From assembly GCA_025667525.1 (NCBI GenBank), contig CM046877.1:262171706-262235705 (forward strand): 64,000 bases of DNA, read 5' to 3'. The number at the start of each line of letters is the position of its first letter. The stretch's first letter is position 1. The position numbers were made by a program, and so were the translations under genes. The notes below the pieces were generated by a model. That model was not told the DNA's origin, searched no databases, and saw only the letters and a list, made by a program, of their open reading frames with translations. Positions 33,180 to 45,144 of the stretch are shown piece by piece. This stretch comes from Glebionis coronaria. Lineage: Eukaryota > Streptophyta > Magnoliopsida > Asterales > Asteraceae.

Positions 33180-34462
33180 ATGATAACGAGGAATGTAATG
33201 ACTCTTCTTGTAGGATAAATACTGAAAAACTTAATAAAGAGGTTTTAAAATTGAAATCAGATGTTTTAGACGTAAAATCTATACTTTCAAATTATCAAGT
33301 GGCACTTATACAGACTGAAAAGACTGTAACAGAATATAAGAAAATGGAATTTGACCTAAAATATCAAATCAATATTTTAAAACATGACCTCAATGCTAGT
33401 ATTCAAATTAGGAACATCTTGGAGAGATCCAATGGTGTTATACAAGCTAAGTTAGATGAGGCCATTAAAAACAAAGATGACGTATGTCTTAAAATTCAAA
33501 GATTTGTTAAAGCTTCTCAAAACCTAGAAAAAATGTGTTAGCGAACAACGAGATTCTAGGGATATGACTGGGATTGGGATGAAAGAGTATGATGATGTTC
33601 CGCCACCTGCTGGGAACTTCTATGGTGTCCTTAGAAAGGATTTGTCTTGGACTGGTATACCAGAACTCCAAGAAAAGGAATTTATTCCTCCACCAACAGT
33701 TCTTACTCCAGTAGAGGAATATAAGCAGAAATTGACTGATTTGGACCAATGGAAGAAAGCCAATCCTACTTTGTTTGTTAAAGGTGGCATGCTTAGTGAA
33801 AGCCCAAATGAATCCACACCCATAAAAGTGACCAATCCTACTACTGGAAAGGTTGTTGACCTTGGCTTAAACGTTGATAGAAAACATAGTATTAAATATG
33901 CAGAAATGTATAGAAAACCTAGGTCACCAAAAAGTCAAGTTAGTAATAATGGGACAGGATTCTTCTCATCTAGACCTAGAGTTATGTCTAGAAAAGCTTG
34001 TTATACTTGTGGGAGTTTTTCTCATTTGGCCTATAAGTGTGTCAGTGGCTCTAGAGTCAACGCTGATAATAGGCCAAACATGGTTAAACCTAGACCTTTT
34101 GTCCAAACAAACCCACAAGTCATTAGACCAGCTCCCTTCTTCTCTAAAGGGTCAAATACCCATGGACAAAGGCCCTTTCGAAAGATAAACACTTGGTCCA
34201 ACAGACAATGGGTTCCTGTAGCAAACCTTAATTTGGTCGCTGACAGGAACAAATTTAGCGATGACAGGAACAAATTCAGCGCTGACAGGAACAATTTCCA
34301 CGCTGACAGGGCCAGGCAAGGCACTGACAGACCTAGGTTTGGTATGAAAATGACACAATCAGCTTCTGTCAAACCTTATGTTAGACCATATAAACAAAGA
34401 TACTTGGTTAATAAGGGACAAGGGTCTAAGGCATCATCCCACTTAACTTGGAAACCTTAACA
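33180..34462 (+). pseudogene. Copia-B1 gag, middle and C-terminal part
   Basis: Two ORFs separated by a one-base frameshift near 33540. The first is helical (EKTVTEYKKMEFDLKYQINILKH). The second has DMTGIGMKEYDDVPPPAGNFYG, DLSWTGIPELQEKEF, KKANPTLFVKGG and a zinc knuckle CYTCGSFSHLAYKC, then an Arg/Asn-rich tail with repeated SADRN-type words encoded by GCTGACAGG. All blocks are collinear with 63000-61400. The N-terminal capsid part is missing: leader sequence at 33060-33120 runs straight into the middle of gag. Confidence 0.85.
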
Positions 34463-35569
34463 AGAGCAAAACTCTAAATTTAATGGTATTTCTATGACTT
34501 GCAATAGATTCAAATATCTTGAGAAGGTCATTACTAGACTCATTGGAACAAATTGGGTGCTTAGGTCACAAAGGGATGAACAGGGATTTGTAGTAAAGAA
34601 TAAGACCACTCTAGTTGAACAACTAGATAGATCCAAGTCTGACAAGGCTTGGATCTCCAAAGAAAACTAATTTGTTTTCTTTTTGAGCAGCCTATCCAAA
34701 AGCAGGTTAATGATCAAGGATATTGGGATATTGGATGCTCAAGGAACATGCATTGTTGGTCTTTCCACTGTTACTATTTTTATCTGCTAACATGTTATCT
34801 CTTCCCATTGTCGTAGGAAAGGTAGCCTATGTTGGTGTGTTTTTGTGGTTTTTGTCTAACTATGCAGGAAAGTGGAGCTACATTTGGATGGATACAAAGT
34901 TGCAAATTTTTATTTATGATGGTTGGATTGTTTACATTCCTATCTTGAAATAAAATATTGCTTCTTCACATATAATGATTTGTATGCTTCTGTTAAGGGG
35001 AGGTAAACCTTTAGGTCTTTGGGTATTCTTAGAATGCTCTTATCACAATTCTAGATTGTGTCCACAGGTGAGTGGGGGTTAGAAATAATGAAGGATATTT
35101 CTTTATGAAGTCGTTGGAATTTCTAAACCTCGAGGCACTGTAGCATGCACATAATTTATTTTGCATGCATGCTGCCAAGACATTTTGACCTAGAATTGGG
35201 CTGGTTGGATTGGTGACTTGGGGTAAATAATTTTTGGGTTTACTCGGGAGTTACAAGGAATTTATATAAGTTATCTTCACTCTTAAGGACTTTGTGAGCA
35301 AGTGATACTCGAGGACACTCATATCTATTGTGTTTGTACACGTGTGTATGATTGGAAAGTCCTTGCAAAGCTTAGTCGTTTTGATGAAAAGCTAATTTCC
35401 ATAGGATTAATTTCTTTGTTATGGTCTTCTCGTTTTATGCTATGACATCCCAACTGGTGTCATTTATAAACTTCTTTATAGACCCAAAACGTTTCATCAC
35501 CCTTTCATTTTTAAGAATTTTTTAATATCTGGAAGCCTAATGATCATTGAGATGTTTTTCCTAGTGATT
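34463..35569 (+). other. Copia-B1 deleted pol and post-pol spacer
   Basis: After the gag block comes an acceptor-like TTTTTGAGCAG and the start of pol (DQGYWDIGCSRNMH). At about 34755 it changes abruptly to sequence collinear with the spacer downstream of Copia-B2 pol (57555-56500 reversed), for example the gctgccaagacattttgacc block. Integrase, RT and RNase H are absent. Confidence 0.75.
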
Positions 35570-35949
35570 AACATCGAGTAGCAGCAGAGATCACTGTCAC
35601 AAGGGTGAATAGTGTTATGGAGATGGCTGAGACTATTGGCACTAGCTTTAATGCAGATCAAGTCAGTCTTATCATCAGTAAGTCCATCCCCATGTCCTAT
35701 GAATCAACATTGAGGATTCATTTCCTGAATGTGGATGAGGACAGTATAAAACCTATGACATTAATGGAATTGACGAAAATCTGTATTAGCTTGCAAAAGC
35801 AAAATACAGAACTGGTACAAATTGTCAAGGATCACTGTTTTGAACTGATAGACTTGTTGTTTTGGAAGCTACTGCAAGGAGGACATTCATGGCTCCGTCC
35901 TTTGATATTGATCTTGGAGAGGAGTCTTAAAAAGGGGAGGAGCAATTGA
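35570..35949 (+). pseudogene. Copia-B1 fragment of the extra ORF
   Basis: The reading VMEMAETIGTSFNADQ ... DSIKPMTLMELTKICISLQKQNTELVQIV parallels the Copia-B2 extra ORF at 49206-48960 (EPMTLMELTAVCMSL, KQNADLVQVV). Only about 120 codons remain. The ends on both sides are deletion joints or frameshifts. Confidence 0.7.
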
Positions 35950-36187
35950 ATTTGATTGACAAAAGTTATAAAGATGGCTACAAAGACTCTACATGTTATT
36001 GAAGAAGTTTGCTATTATAATATGTATTGCAGAAGATGATTAAGACCAAGTTGGAGATTGACTACACAAGTGATATGAGTGTTGACGTTTTTCTTTTCAT
36101 TCACACTCAAATTCAGGGATAGAGCATGTTTGTAAGAGTCCTCTTTATATGTTTTTTTATTCAGAAACTTGATTACTAGAGTAGATA

Positions 36188-36205
36188 TCAAGTTTAGGGG
36201 AGGAT
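36188..36205 (+). other. Copia-B1 polypurine tract
   Basis: ATCAAGTTTAGGGGAGGAT directly precedes the 3' LTR. Confidence 0.85.
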
Positions 36206-36785
36206 TGTTGGGAATAAAATTAGCTAAGTCACTCAAACGCTGACAAAGGGATTTCAGACGCTGATAAGAAGAATTGAGGCGCTGCCAGGTTGAACGCTGA
36301 CAAGAAATATTGAGGCGCCGACAAAGGAAATATTTGGAAGACAAGGACTAAATCTGCCAATGATGAATTCTTCAAGCTGGTGGACAAAATATGAAGATAA
36401 GAATTCAGAATATATTCTTAATGTTTAAAAAGATTTAGTCAATAAGTTATTTTCTATGTTTATCTTGTATATCTTCCTAAAACAGCTTATTCTAGCTTTT
36501 TGTACAAGTCTCCTTAGTGTATAAAAGGAGGCCTTAGGGTTAGACATAGATCATCCGTTTCATACACCTCTTCCACATATTTCACAATACTTTTATTGTA
36601 ATCATTCGTTGATATTATTAATCAAAGTGAAAGTTTGGTATTCATATATTGTTTGTTTGTTCTTCGTTCTAAGTATTACTTTCCGCATGATACTTATATT
36701 GTTCAATACACAAAGTTTCTCTACGTGTTATACTTTATTCAATCTCGATAATACAAATCTAATCGATCTAAGTTTGGGATCAACA
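36206..36785 (+). repeat. Copia-B1 3' LTR (580 bp)
   Basis: Direct copy of 32444-33019 with scattered substitutions, several of them inside the GCTGACA words (gctgataag, gctgccagg, gccgacaaa). Confidence 0.95.
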
Positions 36786-36790
36786 TCAAT

Positions 36791-38869
36791 CTTTTGTAAA
36801 TGACCCATTTGAGCTAGTCAGAATTTATCAAATTCGGGATAGGTCAGACTAGTGGATGAGGGAGTTAACTCCAAGGTTTGAACCTTTTCTTTATACAAAG
36901 CAAGCTCGGCAGGTAAAGTCTTATTAACATCAAGGGTATTAATGACCGCAGTATTCATTTGGAAAATTAAAGAAGCTGAAACCGTTACCAAATCTTGTTG
37001 AGTAGGAGAATTCATATGCGAAATAGCACCCGGTTGTATTTCACTCAAAGTCTAGGGACTTGCGTTGATATTGCTATCATTGCTCATCTCCTCGTTTTAA
37101 TTACTCACTACCGAAGGCTCTTCTGAATACTGAGACACTTGCTCAACTTGATGAGGTACAATACTAGTAACATTGGTAGTGTTAGGTACCTCAGCTATTT
37201 GGTCAGACCCATAAAGCGATAGTTGTGCCATAAGAGCTGCCTTGGCAGTATTGAAGTCATCACAGTCTGAATCGTATGCATCGAGATCATCTGCTTGATA
37301 CGCTGCATTCTAAGTGTAGTTCGCTGTGATTCCCTTATTCTCCGCAACTCTCGGATCCGTGAGAAATGCTAACTCCTCCGCATCTAATTCCCGACCTTGT
37401 GCTTGAGCATTGACAAGATATAGTTTCTCTTGAAACCATGTACCATCTCTATTCCTCTTGGGTTGCTTACAATCCTTAGCCATATGCCCTTCTCCTTTGC
37501 AGTTGTAGCAGGTGATCATCTTCAATGTACCTGTTGCTTTTCCCCTTGGAGCAGTGTTATACGTGCGTACACCGGTAGTTGAAGAACTTGGTCTCCCCTG
37601 AATTGGTTGAACTGTGACTCTGCCGTCTTGAATGGTAGCTTGTTGACGAGAGTTAGAAGAGTTCCTCAATTGATTATTTGTTGGAGATGGTCTTCTGTAC
37701 CCTTGTTTGTTCAACGTTTGAGTGAGATAGACAGACATCACAGCTAACACTTCAACAGGATTATCACCTTGTTTAAATTCAGGGACAGGAACCTCATCAT
37801 CACAGTACAACACATGTGCTGGAGGAGCTTCATACACACTGGAAGGGGGACTGACATGTTGTGAGTAGCTTGGCTGACATGCTGCAGGTGTTGGATAAGT
37901 GATAGCAGGAACCTAAGGAGATTGGTAAGGAGAGTACAATTGTTGAGTATAAGATGATGGATGTGGATCCCATTGTGATGATGATGTTGAAAGCCATTAT
38001 TGTGGTTGATATGATGTAGGTGATTGAGGTAGAATCGAATACTGTTGGAAGCTTGGAGTGTGATAAGCCGGCTGATAGTTAGCTTGTTTTCCCATAGCAG
38101 AAGGAGTGTTGTTATATGACTAAGTTGGATGATTTGCCATTAACGCCATTGGTTCGGGATAGTATCCTTGAGACATACGTTTCATGAGCACATGCTTCTC
38201 TTGCTGCAAGAAAGAGTACAATTGATCTAAGTTTTACTTGTGCAAATCCCGAATCAGCTTAACATCAGTGACATATTGGCTCCACTCTATAGGTAGCTTG
38301 TTCAGAAACTTGGTGTTGATCTGAAACTGAGCATTCGAAAGATTATAGACGTTCAAATCGTTCATCATTGTAGTGAATCGCCAGTAGTAGTCATGAAGAG
38401 TTTCCCCTGGAATGTACGTGAAGCGATCAAACAAATCATACAATTGACACTCCCGTTCCTGTTTAGACAATCAAGTCCCTTGCAGCAACACCTCCAAACG
38501 TTCCCATAATTCCTTTGCCACCGTGTGATTACTTACCATTCGAAAAATATCAGGTGGAAGATCTTGTTTAATAGTCTGAACAGCCTTGTCATTCGCATCA
38601 GCAATGGTTTGTTCTATAGGTGTTAACTCAGAAAATACCCTCGGTCTAGTCACATTGTCTACAGTAATAGTGTCGTAGTCAAGTGGTCCTTCCTTAATTG
38701 AGTTAACCATAAGACGGCCACTTGGTCGACCTATAATATAAGACATCATGCGACCTTGCCATGCTTCAGATAGCTCTTTGAAAAGCAACGGTGGACGGGT
38801 ATCAGTACCCGAAATGATGGAAATATCAGTAAGCGATGTTATCGTCGGCATATATGAATGTGGATTCAT
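36791..38869 (-). pseudogene. Copia-A1 gag, N-terminal capsid part and zinc knuckle
   Basis: Starts MNPHSYMPTITSL at 38869. Helical capsid-like region (KELWERLEVLLQGT; LYDLFDRFTYIPGETLHDYYWRFTTMMNDL; FLNKLPIEWSQYVTDVKL), a Gln/Tyr/Pro-rich linker, then the zinc knuckle CYNCKGEGHMAKDC (about 37460-37505) and a helical tail ending at the Copia-B1 insertion. All pieces (38869-38471, 38470-38234, 37837-37310, 37048-36818) are in one frame, broken by about eight stops. Gag forms the particle and binds element RNA. Confidence 0.8.
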
Positions 38870-39004
38870 TCTTGATCACTTGAATAAAAAAGATTATCTT
38901 TTGATCGAGCAATGAAATAAGGTTGTGAAACTGTGTTGTTGTTGATACTTAGTTTGGGTGTTGGTGAAGAAATCGTCAAAATCCCAAATAACTTTCAAAA
39001 ATAA

Positions 39005-39480
39005 TTAACTTCGGAATATACCACATATAAACTTCGGAATAATTCACAAAAAGTACTTCAGAATAATACCAAGAAAAAGAACTTCGGAATACCTGGTCTT
39101 TGAGAACTTTTGAATACCTGTTTGTGAGCACTTCGGAATATTGGATCTTGGAGAACTTCAGAAAGTTGTTTACTTCGGAAAGTTGTTTACGGGCCTTTGA
39201 GAACTTCGAAATACCTGTTTGTGAGAACTTTGGAATATTGGATCTTGGAGAACTTCGGAAAGTTTTTTACTTCGGAAAGTTGTTTACTTCAGAATCTTTG
39301 AGAAAAGAACTACTTCGGAATCTTTGTAGAAGATGAACTTCGGAATGTGATGTTACTTTACTTCGGAATATGATGTTACTTCACTCTGAAATAATCAGAA
39401 ACCCTCTTTAGTACTTCCGAATAATCAAAAACCCTCTTTAGTACTTCGGAATTATAAAAACCCTCGCTAGTACTTCGCAA
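39005..39480. repeat. ACTTCGGAAT-rich repeat array in the Copia-A1 leader
   Basis: At least fifteen ACTTCGGAAT or one-base variants, embedded in longer imperfect units such as tttgagaacttcggaatacctgtttgtg. It occupies most of the leader between primer-binding site and gag. Short plus-strand ORFs across it are not conserved. Confidence 0.85.
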
Positions 39481-39747
39481 AACACAATAAATATCCTAGT
39501 GTTATGAAACCCAATATCACTGTTAAGCTCAAAAATACCTTGAAAATCACCAAATAACAAAAAAAAATTGTGATTTTTACCAAAACAAGTAACCCAAATC
39601 ACTACCACACCTATGTAGTTGTTTTGTTTACAAACTTTAACCACAAAAATGCGAAAATTTTTCAAGATTTAAGATTGATTATCCTTAAAATTCCTAACAC
39701 AATAAAAACTAAAGAACAACACAAATCAAAACCTTAAATCACCTCAT

Positions 39748-39761
39748 GGCTCTTGATACCA
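39748..39761 (-). other. Copia-A1 primer-binding site
   Basis: On the element strand TGGTATCAAGAGCC, two bases inside the 5' LTR. It is close to the initiator-Met site, with one extra A. Confidence 0.88.
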
Positions 39762-39763
39762 AT

Positions 39764-40074
39764 TGTAGAATATTGATAATCTAATATCTATCAAGTGGGT
39801 TGTTGTTTCTATAGAGAGAAACTAAAGAAAGAAAGATGAGAGAAAATATATGTATTATGAAAATAACAAATGAACAACCAACCCCTTTCCATGAAGGAAA
39901 GAGGACTTATATACCCTCACCCTTAATGGGCTTGGGCCTTCAACCCATAGGCAGGCCCATGGGTTGGTTAATAACTAAAGTTTAATACAATAAGTGACTA
40001 CGAGCTAAACACGTTTAATAATATTGTTGGAGTGACCGATACTTCTAATATACGTTAAAAAAGTATTTCCAACA
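39764..40074 (-). repeat. Copia-A1 5' LTR (311 bp)
   Basis: Plus-strand reading TGTAGAATATTG to TTCCAACA. Compared with the 3' LTR it has a short insertion in the purine-rich leader and about twenty substitutions. TTCTT follows at 40075. Confidence 0.95.
39881..39914 (-). promoter_or_regulatory. Copia-A1 promoter: TATA box and inverted repeat
   Basis: On the element strand GGTATATAAGT (TATA at 39913-39908) is followed by CCTCTTTCC, loop ttcat and GGAAAGGGG. One arm base has mutated relative to the other LTRs, leaving a single mismatch. Confidence 0.6.
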
Positions 40075-40079
40075 TTCTT

Positions 40080-40844
40080 TTAGAAGAATTGCTACTAAAT
40101 GGGGGGATTCGATTAACGTGGACGACACTCGGGAGAATTGTTTACATTCTAAACGGTTATGCTTGTGCACGAAATGTCACAATAATATTTTTGAAACGTT
40201 CAAGATTATTTTTAAAGGAAAGTGTACTGGATTCGTGCTAAGGAAGTACCTGGTTGGGTTCCTGAGTTGCATGATGAAAGTGATGTAGAGGAACAATCGA
40301 TTGATGGGTTTATGGAAGGTGATATAAATATCAGTGACAAGAATGACGAGAATATTGGGGTTACTAGTGGTATAAAGGTAGTTCCTGAAACTGATTTTGA
40401 GGAATCAAATAGACAGAAGGAGAGTGAATCTACTGATCCTTTTGAAATATACCCGATGTTGAAGAAAGATAAAAAAGTTGAATGATATGAGTGACAAGGA
40501 GAACAAATCGAAATCTAGCAAGTCTCGTCCACCGGGGTATACACCCGATAATAAGGCATCAAATAGTGTTGAGACGGGGGAAAACTAGGTACATGGTAAT
40601 GGTAATGCTGAGGAGAAGATTGTAGATAGGGGGATCTAAGAGTTCTAAGTTTAAAGAAAATGGGGTATCTGTGAGTTCTGGTAGGTTTAAGAAGTTTGAG
40701 GCACCACATATGGGTGGTTCATTTCTAGATCTTATGAAAGAAGTAGTAAAGGTAGGACAAACAATAGGGTATAATATGGAGGGTTTCATTCATAATTTAT
40801 CGGAGATCATTGTATCACAGGGAGGGCCGATGGTTAATCGATGA
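40080..40844 (+). pseudogene. LINE ORF1, 3' part
   Basis: Continues the ORF1 family pattern: RRIATKWGDSINVDD, SKRLCLCTK, NIFETFKIIFKGKVYWIRAKEVPGWVPEL, then an acidic region and a C-terminal helical tail (GGSFLDLMKEVVKVGQTIGYNMEGF, LSEIIVSQGG). The stretch 40222-40485 is open. A stop near 40588 and frameshifts precede the tail. It ends with TGA at 40842-40844, overlapping the ORF2 start. Confidence 0.82.
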
Positions 40845-41026
40845 ATTTTTTGTCTATTAATATTCAAGGCCTTGCCCAAAAAGCTAAAAAAGACTAGGTA
40901 AGGGAGATATGTGTTACTAATAAGGTAAATTTTTGGCGATTCAGAAACTAAGATGGAGAAGATTGATATGTTTAGTGTTCGTAGGTGTTGGGGTAACTTG
41001 GGTTTTGAATTTCTTCATAGTGATCC
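40841..41026 (+). pseudogene. LINE ORF2, N-terminal endonuclease fragment
   Basis: Starts MNFLSINIQGLAQKAKKD, followed by a TAG, VREICVTNKVNFLAIQ, a one-base shift, and KMEKIDMFSVRRCWGN. This is the start of the AP-type endonuclease of plant LINEs (INIQGL; FLxIQETK), which nicks the target. Copia-A2 interrupts it at 41027. Confidence 0.82.
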
Positions 41027-41322
41027 TGTAGAATCTTGGTAATTTATGATTTATCAAGAGGGTTGATATTTTCTAGAGAGAGAAACTAGAGAGATAAACT
41101 AGAGAGAGAAAGAGAGAAAAAATGATGTTTATTATGTGAAAAACTAAAACAACCAACACCCTCTCCATCAAAGGAGAGGGCTTTTATACCCAAGCATAAA
41201 GGGATTGGGCCTTCCAACCTATGGACAAGCCCATGAGCTAGGTGATTAATATAACTATAGTAACTTTCTAACTGCGAGCCTACAACTTTTAATAAATATA
41301 TGTTAAAAACGTATTTCCAACA
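41027..41322 (-). repeat. Copia-A2 3' LTR (296 bp)
   Basis: Plus-strand reading TGTAGAATCTTGG to TTCCAACA. Inverted repeat CCCTCTCC (41159-41166) / GGAGAGGG (41173-41180), next to the TATA box TATAAAAG (element strand, 41189-41182). Confidence 0.93.
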
Positions 41323-41339
41323 ATCTCCCCCTAAGGGAG
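41323..41339 (-). other. Copia-A2 polypurine tract
   Basis: On the element strand CTCCCTTAGGGGGAGAT directly precedes the 3' LTR, nearly the same as in Copia-A1 and A3. Confidence 0.85.
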
Positions 41340-43578
41340 GTCACTCCAAATTACAAAGTCCTAAACCTAGCATACTATACTAAATCATCTTGATCTCGTA
41401 GTTGTTTCTCTTTTCTTCTTTTCTTTTATTTTTGTGAATATGTTTGATAACCATAAGGCTTTGGCTTGAGCATGTTCTTTTGGCCTTTCACGTGTAGTCT
41501 TTGCCTTCTTGTGATGTTCGCCTCTTCGTGACTTCATGTCCCACATACCTATCCTTTGTTGAATTCTTGAAAGTTTTAGAGTTGATACAGCGGAAGACTT
41601 TTAAGTAAGACTTTCTTGAATTTGCTGAAATATTTGATGCAGAAGGAATAAGCATGTGAGAACGACTTCATCTGGTACACCACAACACCACCGTCTCCAA
41701 ACGCAAAACATAATAAGACACGAATAAAATGGCTTTGACATTTTATTCTGATTCGGTAGCATTTTACCTCCGGTCGGTGAAGAACGTTGGACGTTAATAA
41801 ATATCGTACTTGTGACAGGTAGGTCTAGTTAAAGATCTCCTTGACGATATTTCGCGGGTAAACCCGTTCTCTTTATTCGACCGTCCAAAGTTGACTACGA
41901 ACATAAAGAGTGAATCATTTGGATTAAAAATCCGCATGATTGAAGCCATCAATTCATGAACCTGGAACAAGTGAATCTCAATAAAGATTTTCACCATCGT
42001 TGCTTTCTAGTTGTCACGAGCTAGATTCTGGTAGAATCTTGCCAGTCACCTACCGTAGTGCTGTTTAATGTTGACACTTGGATAATGCGTACAGGCCCTG
42101 GAACAAGTTTGAGTTTAATTAAGAATCAAACCATTGTTTCTTTCCAGTTATCACAAGATTGGTTCTTAATTAACCGCATGTGTCACCTACCATGAGCTTG
42201 TTTAATGTTGACTCAAGCAGGATTTCCATCTTCATTGTAATACTTTCGTATCACTCAGATGTTCTGGAAATAATACAAGACTATTGCGTAGAACTCATAA
42301 AATCTTTCTTACTTTTCACAGTGTGTGAAGAAGCAAGGAATAAATGACAAGTGTCCTAATGAGACTTTTGATGATCTCGTGGCTCTAGACTCGATTGTGC
42401 GTTTTCTTTTGCTGAGCGGAGGCTGGAGAGGATTGCCACCTTTTCAATATCAATTCATTTGGAGTGAATAAACCGATAGATAATGTGTTGAACTTCGTGA
42501 AATTAAAACAAATATCCTTTGAGAGATATTTGAGTTAGCTGGGAGGGGTTGTGCATCGCATCACTGGGTCCATGATACTTTAACGTCTTCAAGATGTGTT
42601 GACCCGGTTTCTGCCTAAGTTGTAAGGAGGGCTTCTTTCTTTACACCCTTTATCTTTATAATTCTTTTTCATTCTTCAACCCCTTCAATGCTTACCAATA
42701 CGTCATAACTAGCACCTTGTTGTGATTGTTCCAGTGTTAGCTTAAGTACTTGGTCCGCATTCTGCTACGTTCACAATCTATTCCCCATATTTCCTAAGGA
42801 CTACTATTTCTAGCTATGGGATAGTCCTTGGGAAGATTCCTCCGGTTCTGGAAGAATCATTGGACTTGTACCTAATCCTACCACCCTTTTGTCACCACAA
42901 TCGTCGTGATTCAATAGTGTTTTCGGTAAGTACATGTCACCATGAAAATTCCTTTGAAAACTCGCTAAGGTAGTTATGATATAAATATAAAATTATTTTG
43001 TACCTTAGTGTTTTATTCAACAAAAACGCTCCCCCTTAACATGTGCAGTACACATATTAAGCTGGAAAACCTTTAATACTTTTTGGTCCTTAGCCAGATA
43101 TATTACCAAGTCTCCTTAATTCCATTTTCTCCCCTTATCCAAAATGTTAACCATTAATATTTTGGATATTTATGGATTAACCGGTCTTTGGGTTAAAAAT
43201 GAAATCGTATGCTGGCCATAGAACATATTAATGCTCCCCCTCAATTCAATGAGGGTTAGTTGTAGTGCTCGAGGATTATATGTTTTGAAAGATTTAGAAT
43301 CTCGTGAGACATTCTTGAAAAAATATCATACTTTTACACTACAACAAGCCACAAAAGCCTAATTCACATATTATATATATACATATTCACAAGTGAGTGT
43401 ATGGAGTTGACCTGAATGTAGTACGATCACCATTTTTAAATGGATGGTTCCATAAGCCTCTAGGGAGCTCCATACGGTCTGCCACCCACGAATTGTTCGA
43501 TACTACGGATCAACCGTCTTTCCCTTAACTTTTCCTCAATCTTCTGGATGGTGTAGTTGGCACTCCTTTTAAATCTAC
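41340..43578 (-). other. Copia-A2 3' noncoding region
   Basis: Collinear with Copia-A1 13012-15130. Keeps the duplicated ~200-bp block and its hairpins (AGATTC/GAATCT at 42023-42039; GGTT/AACC at 42161-42175) and a GTTTGA/TCAAAC pair near 42107-42132. It ends at the extra ORF, whereas Copia-A1 has a tandem array and hairpin cluster at that place. Confidence 0.65.
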
Positions 43579-44520
43579 CTACCCAACATACTTAACTTCT
43601 GGAAGGCCTTGACCTAATTTCAGCATCAACAGCTTGTCACGTACATGCTTGAGAGTACCATCGCTGAATTTGGGCAGTTCTGAGAGTCGCATGTATTGCA
43701 TGGTCCCTGCTTCATTCAGATATAATATGCCTATCTCTGGTTGGAGGGTACCCATATATGGCTTTTTGTTTTTGTGATAAAGACTCATAGGCGTTGTATG
43801 AGGTCGTTTCATATTTAGCCTGGATTGATAACTCTCTACTCCAAGTTGTAAGTCTTCAACCCTATGCTTGATCACAACTCTTCGAGTAAATTGGCGAATG
43901 TTGGAACTTAGAGCAATGAATTCGTCAGGTTCTAGGTGAGGGACCTTGCCTTGAGTCAAGATAAGTAGAAAATCTTCAATATCTTCAAATCGTAGGAATT
44001 GAAGATCCTCTTCACTGACACTATAAGTCTTACTGTCTGCTCGCTTGAATCGGATATCTCGCAAGTACGAACACCTGAATATATGTAGAAAACTAACTCC
44101 TTGTATGCTTGTGATTCGACGGTTTGAACGTATGAGTGTACATGATTTGTTGCGATAATAGAAGTAATAAGCTGACCTCTTCTTGCCCTGTCAATGTGAG
44201 ATACCTAATTCCGCATATTGATCATATTCCTTGACAAGCTTTTTGCTTCATAGGTCTGGAACCTTATCTTCAATCCAAGGAACATCCTCAAAGTTTATGG
44301 CCTTGCCCATTGTTAATGATGTAGCATACTTGTTCGCTCCGTTTTCTAAGTAATCCAGATCACGGGTGACAAAGTACTGCACTGGAAGGTGCTTGGCTGC
44401 GGCAATAACCGAATCTGTTAGTGGAAGAAGTACTGGAGCTTGTTCACCTGACGCCGTTGATTTGATTGCTTTCATGAGCTCATTGAAATGATATTCTCCC
44501 TCATTTTTGGCAATCTGCAT
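43579..44520 (-). pseudogene. Copia-A2 extra ORF, C-terminal part
   Basis: YFVTRDLDYLENG, YATSLTMGKAINFED, then DIRFKRADSKTYSVSEEDLQFLRFEDIEDFLLILTQGK, RRVVIKHRVEDLQLGVESYQ and ELPKFSDGTLKHVRDKL. I know this as a recurrent protein of unknown function encoded beside Copia pol in Asteraceae repeats (established only as a pattern, not a function). Stops at 44250-44248 and near 44196; the latter (GISH*QG) sits where relatives have Trp. Frames 44520-44248 and 44064-43579 are the same. Confidence 0.75.
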
Positions 44521-45143
44521 GGAAGCCCAAAAGTTCTTGTATTTGAATCATCGTTTGAAGTGTATTTGTATCCATGGTAGGTACTCCATATTTGTCCATC
44601 AGGAATCCAGAGAAGTCAATTGGATTATTGAGGAATTGTGTAAGATCCGCCTTTTCATTGTTAGAGATTGTACGTGTAGTTGCTGCCTGTGTAAGCCATG
44701 GCTGCTCTAGAATATCCTCTTCGATATTGAATGTGTCCGCAAACTCAGGATCTGGTTGATTTGTGTCTTCAATATCCATATCGATGTAATGTTGGGTGGA
44801 GAGTAATGTAGCACAGATGGTATCGGTTCGTCTTCTTGCATAGGTTCGTGTTCTACAGGTGCTGTTGGTGAGACCATAGTAGGAACCGGGTCAGAAGACA
44901 TACCTGTGTCTGTGTCTGTGTCTGTGTGATGCTGAATAGGTGTAGGAGGTGGAGAGTGATGTTCCACAGACGGTGTCGGTTCGTCTTCGAGTGTTGGTTC
45001 TACAGGTTCTTCTTGTGATAAATTAGTAAGAACCGTTGTAGTTGACCTACCTGTGTCTTTAGAGGAAGATTCTCTGGAGATGAATTTTCCATGGAGATGC
45101 TTTTGACGGTTTTCTCTATTGCCATCATCACTAGTTAGTAATA
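44501..45143 (-). pseudogene. Copia-A2 extra ORF, middle part
   Basis: Pro/Glu-rich segment (HHSPPPTPIQHH with a short TDTDTDT repeat, VEHEPMQEDEP), a frameshift near 44775, then MDIEDTNQPDPEF and FLNNPIDFSGFLMDKYGVPTMDTNTLQTMIQIQEL, and another frameshift at about 44510. It links the acidic region to the conserved C-terminal part. Confidence 0.6.
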
Positions 45144-45144
45144 T

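Larger units (their letters stand above)
32444..36785 (+). mobile_element. Copia-B1, internally deleted Copia element
   Basis: LTRs at 32444-33019 and 36206-36785, a primer-binding site, a polypurine tract and a TCAAT TSD. The internal 3.2 kb keeps the middle and C-terminal gag, the first ~25 codons after the gag-pol junction, the post-pol spacer and a fragment of the extra ORF. It lacks the N-terminal gag and essentially all of pol, by comparison with the related element at 46790-64000. It inserted opposite to its host Copia-A1. Confidence 0.92.

Noticed and set aside
39005..39480. Heat-shock element array from TTCGGAA words
   Set aside because: Heat-shock elements need GAA and TTC blocks separated by two bases. 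Here TTC and GAA are one base apart, so the match is poor.
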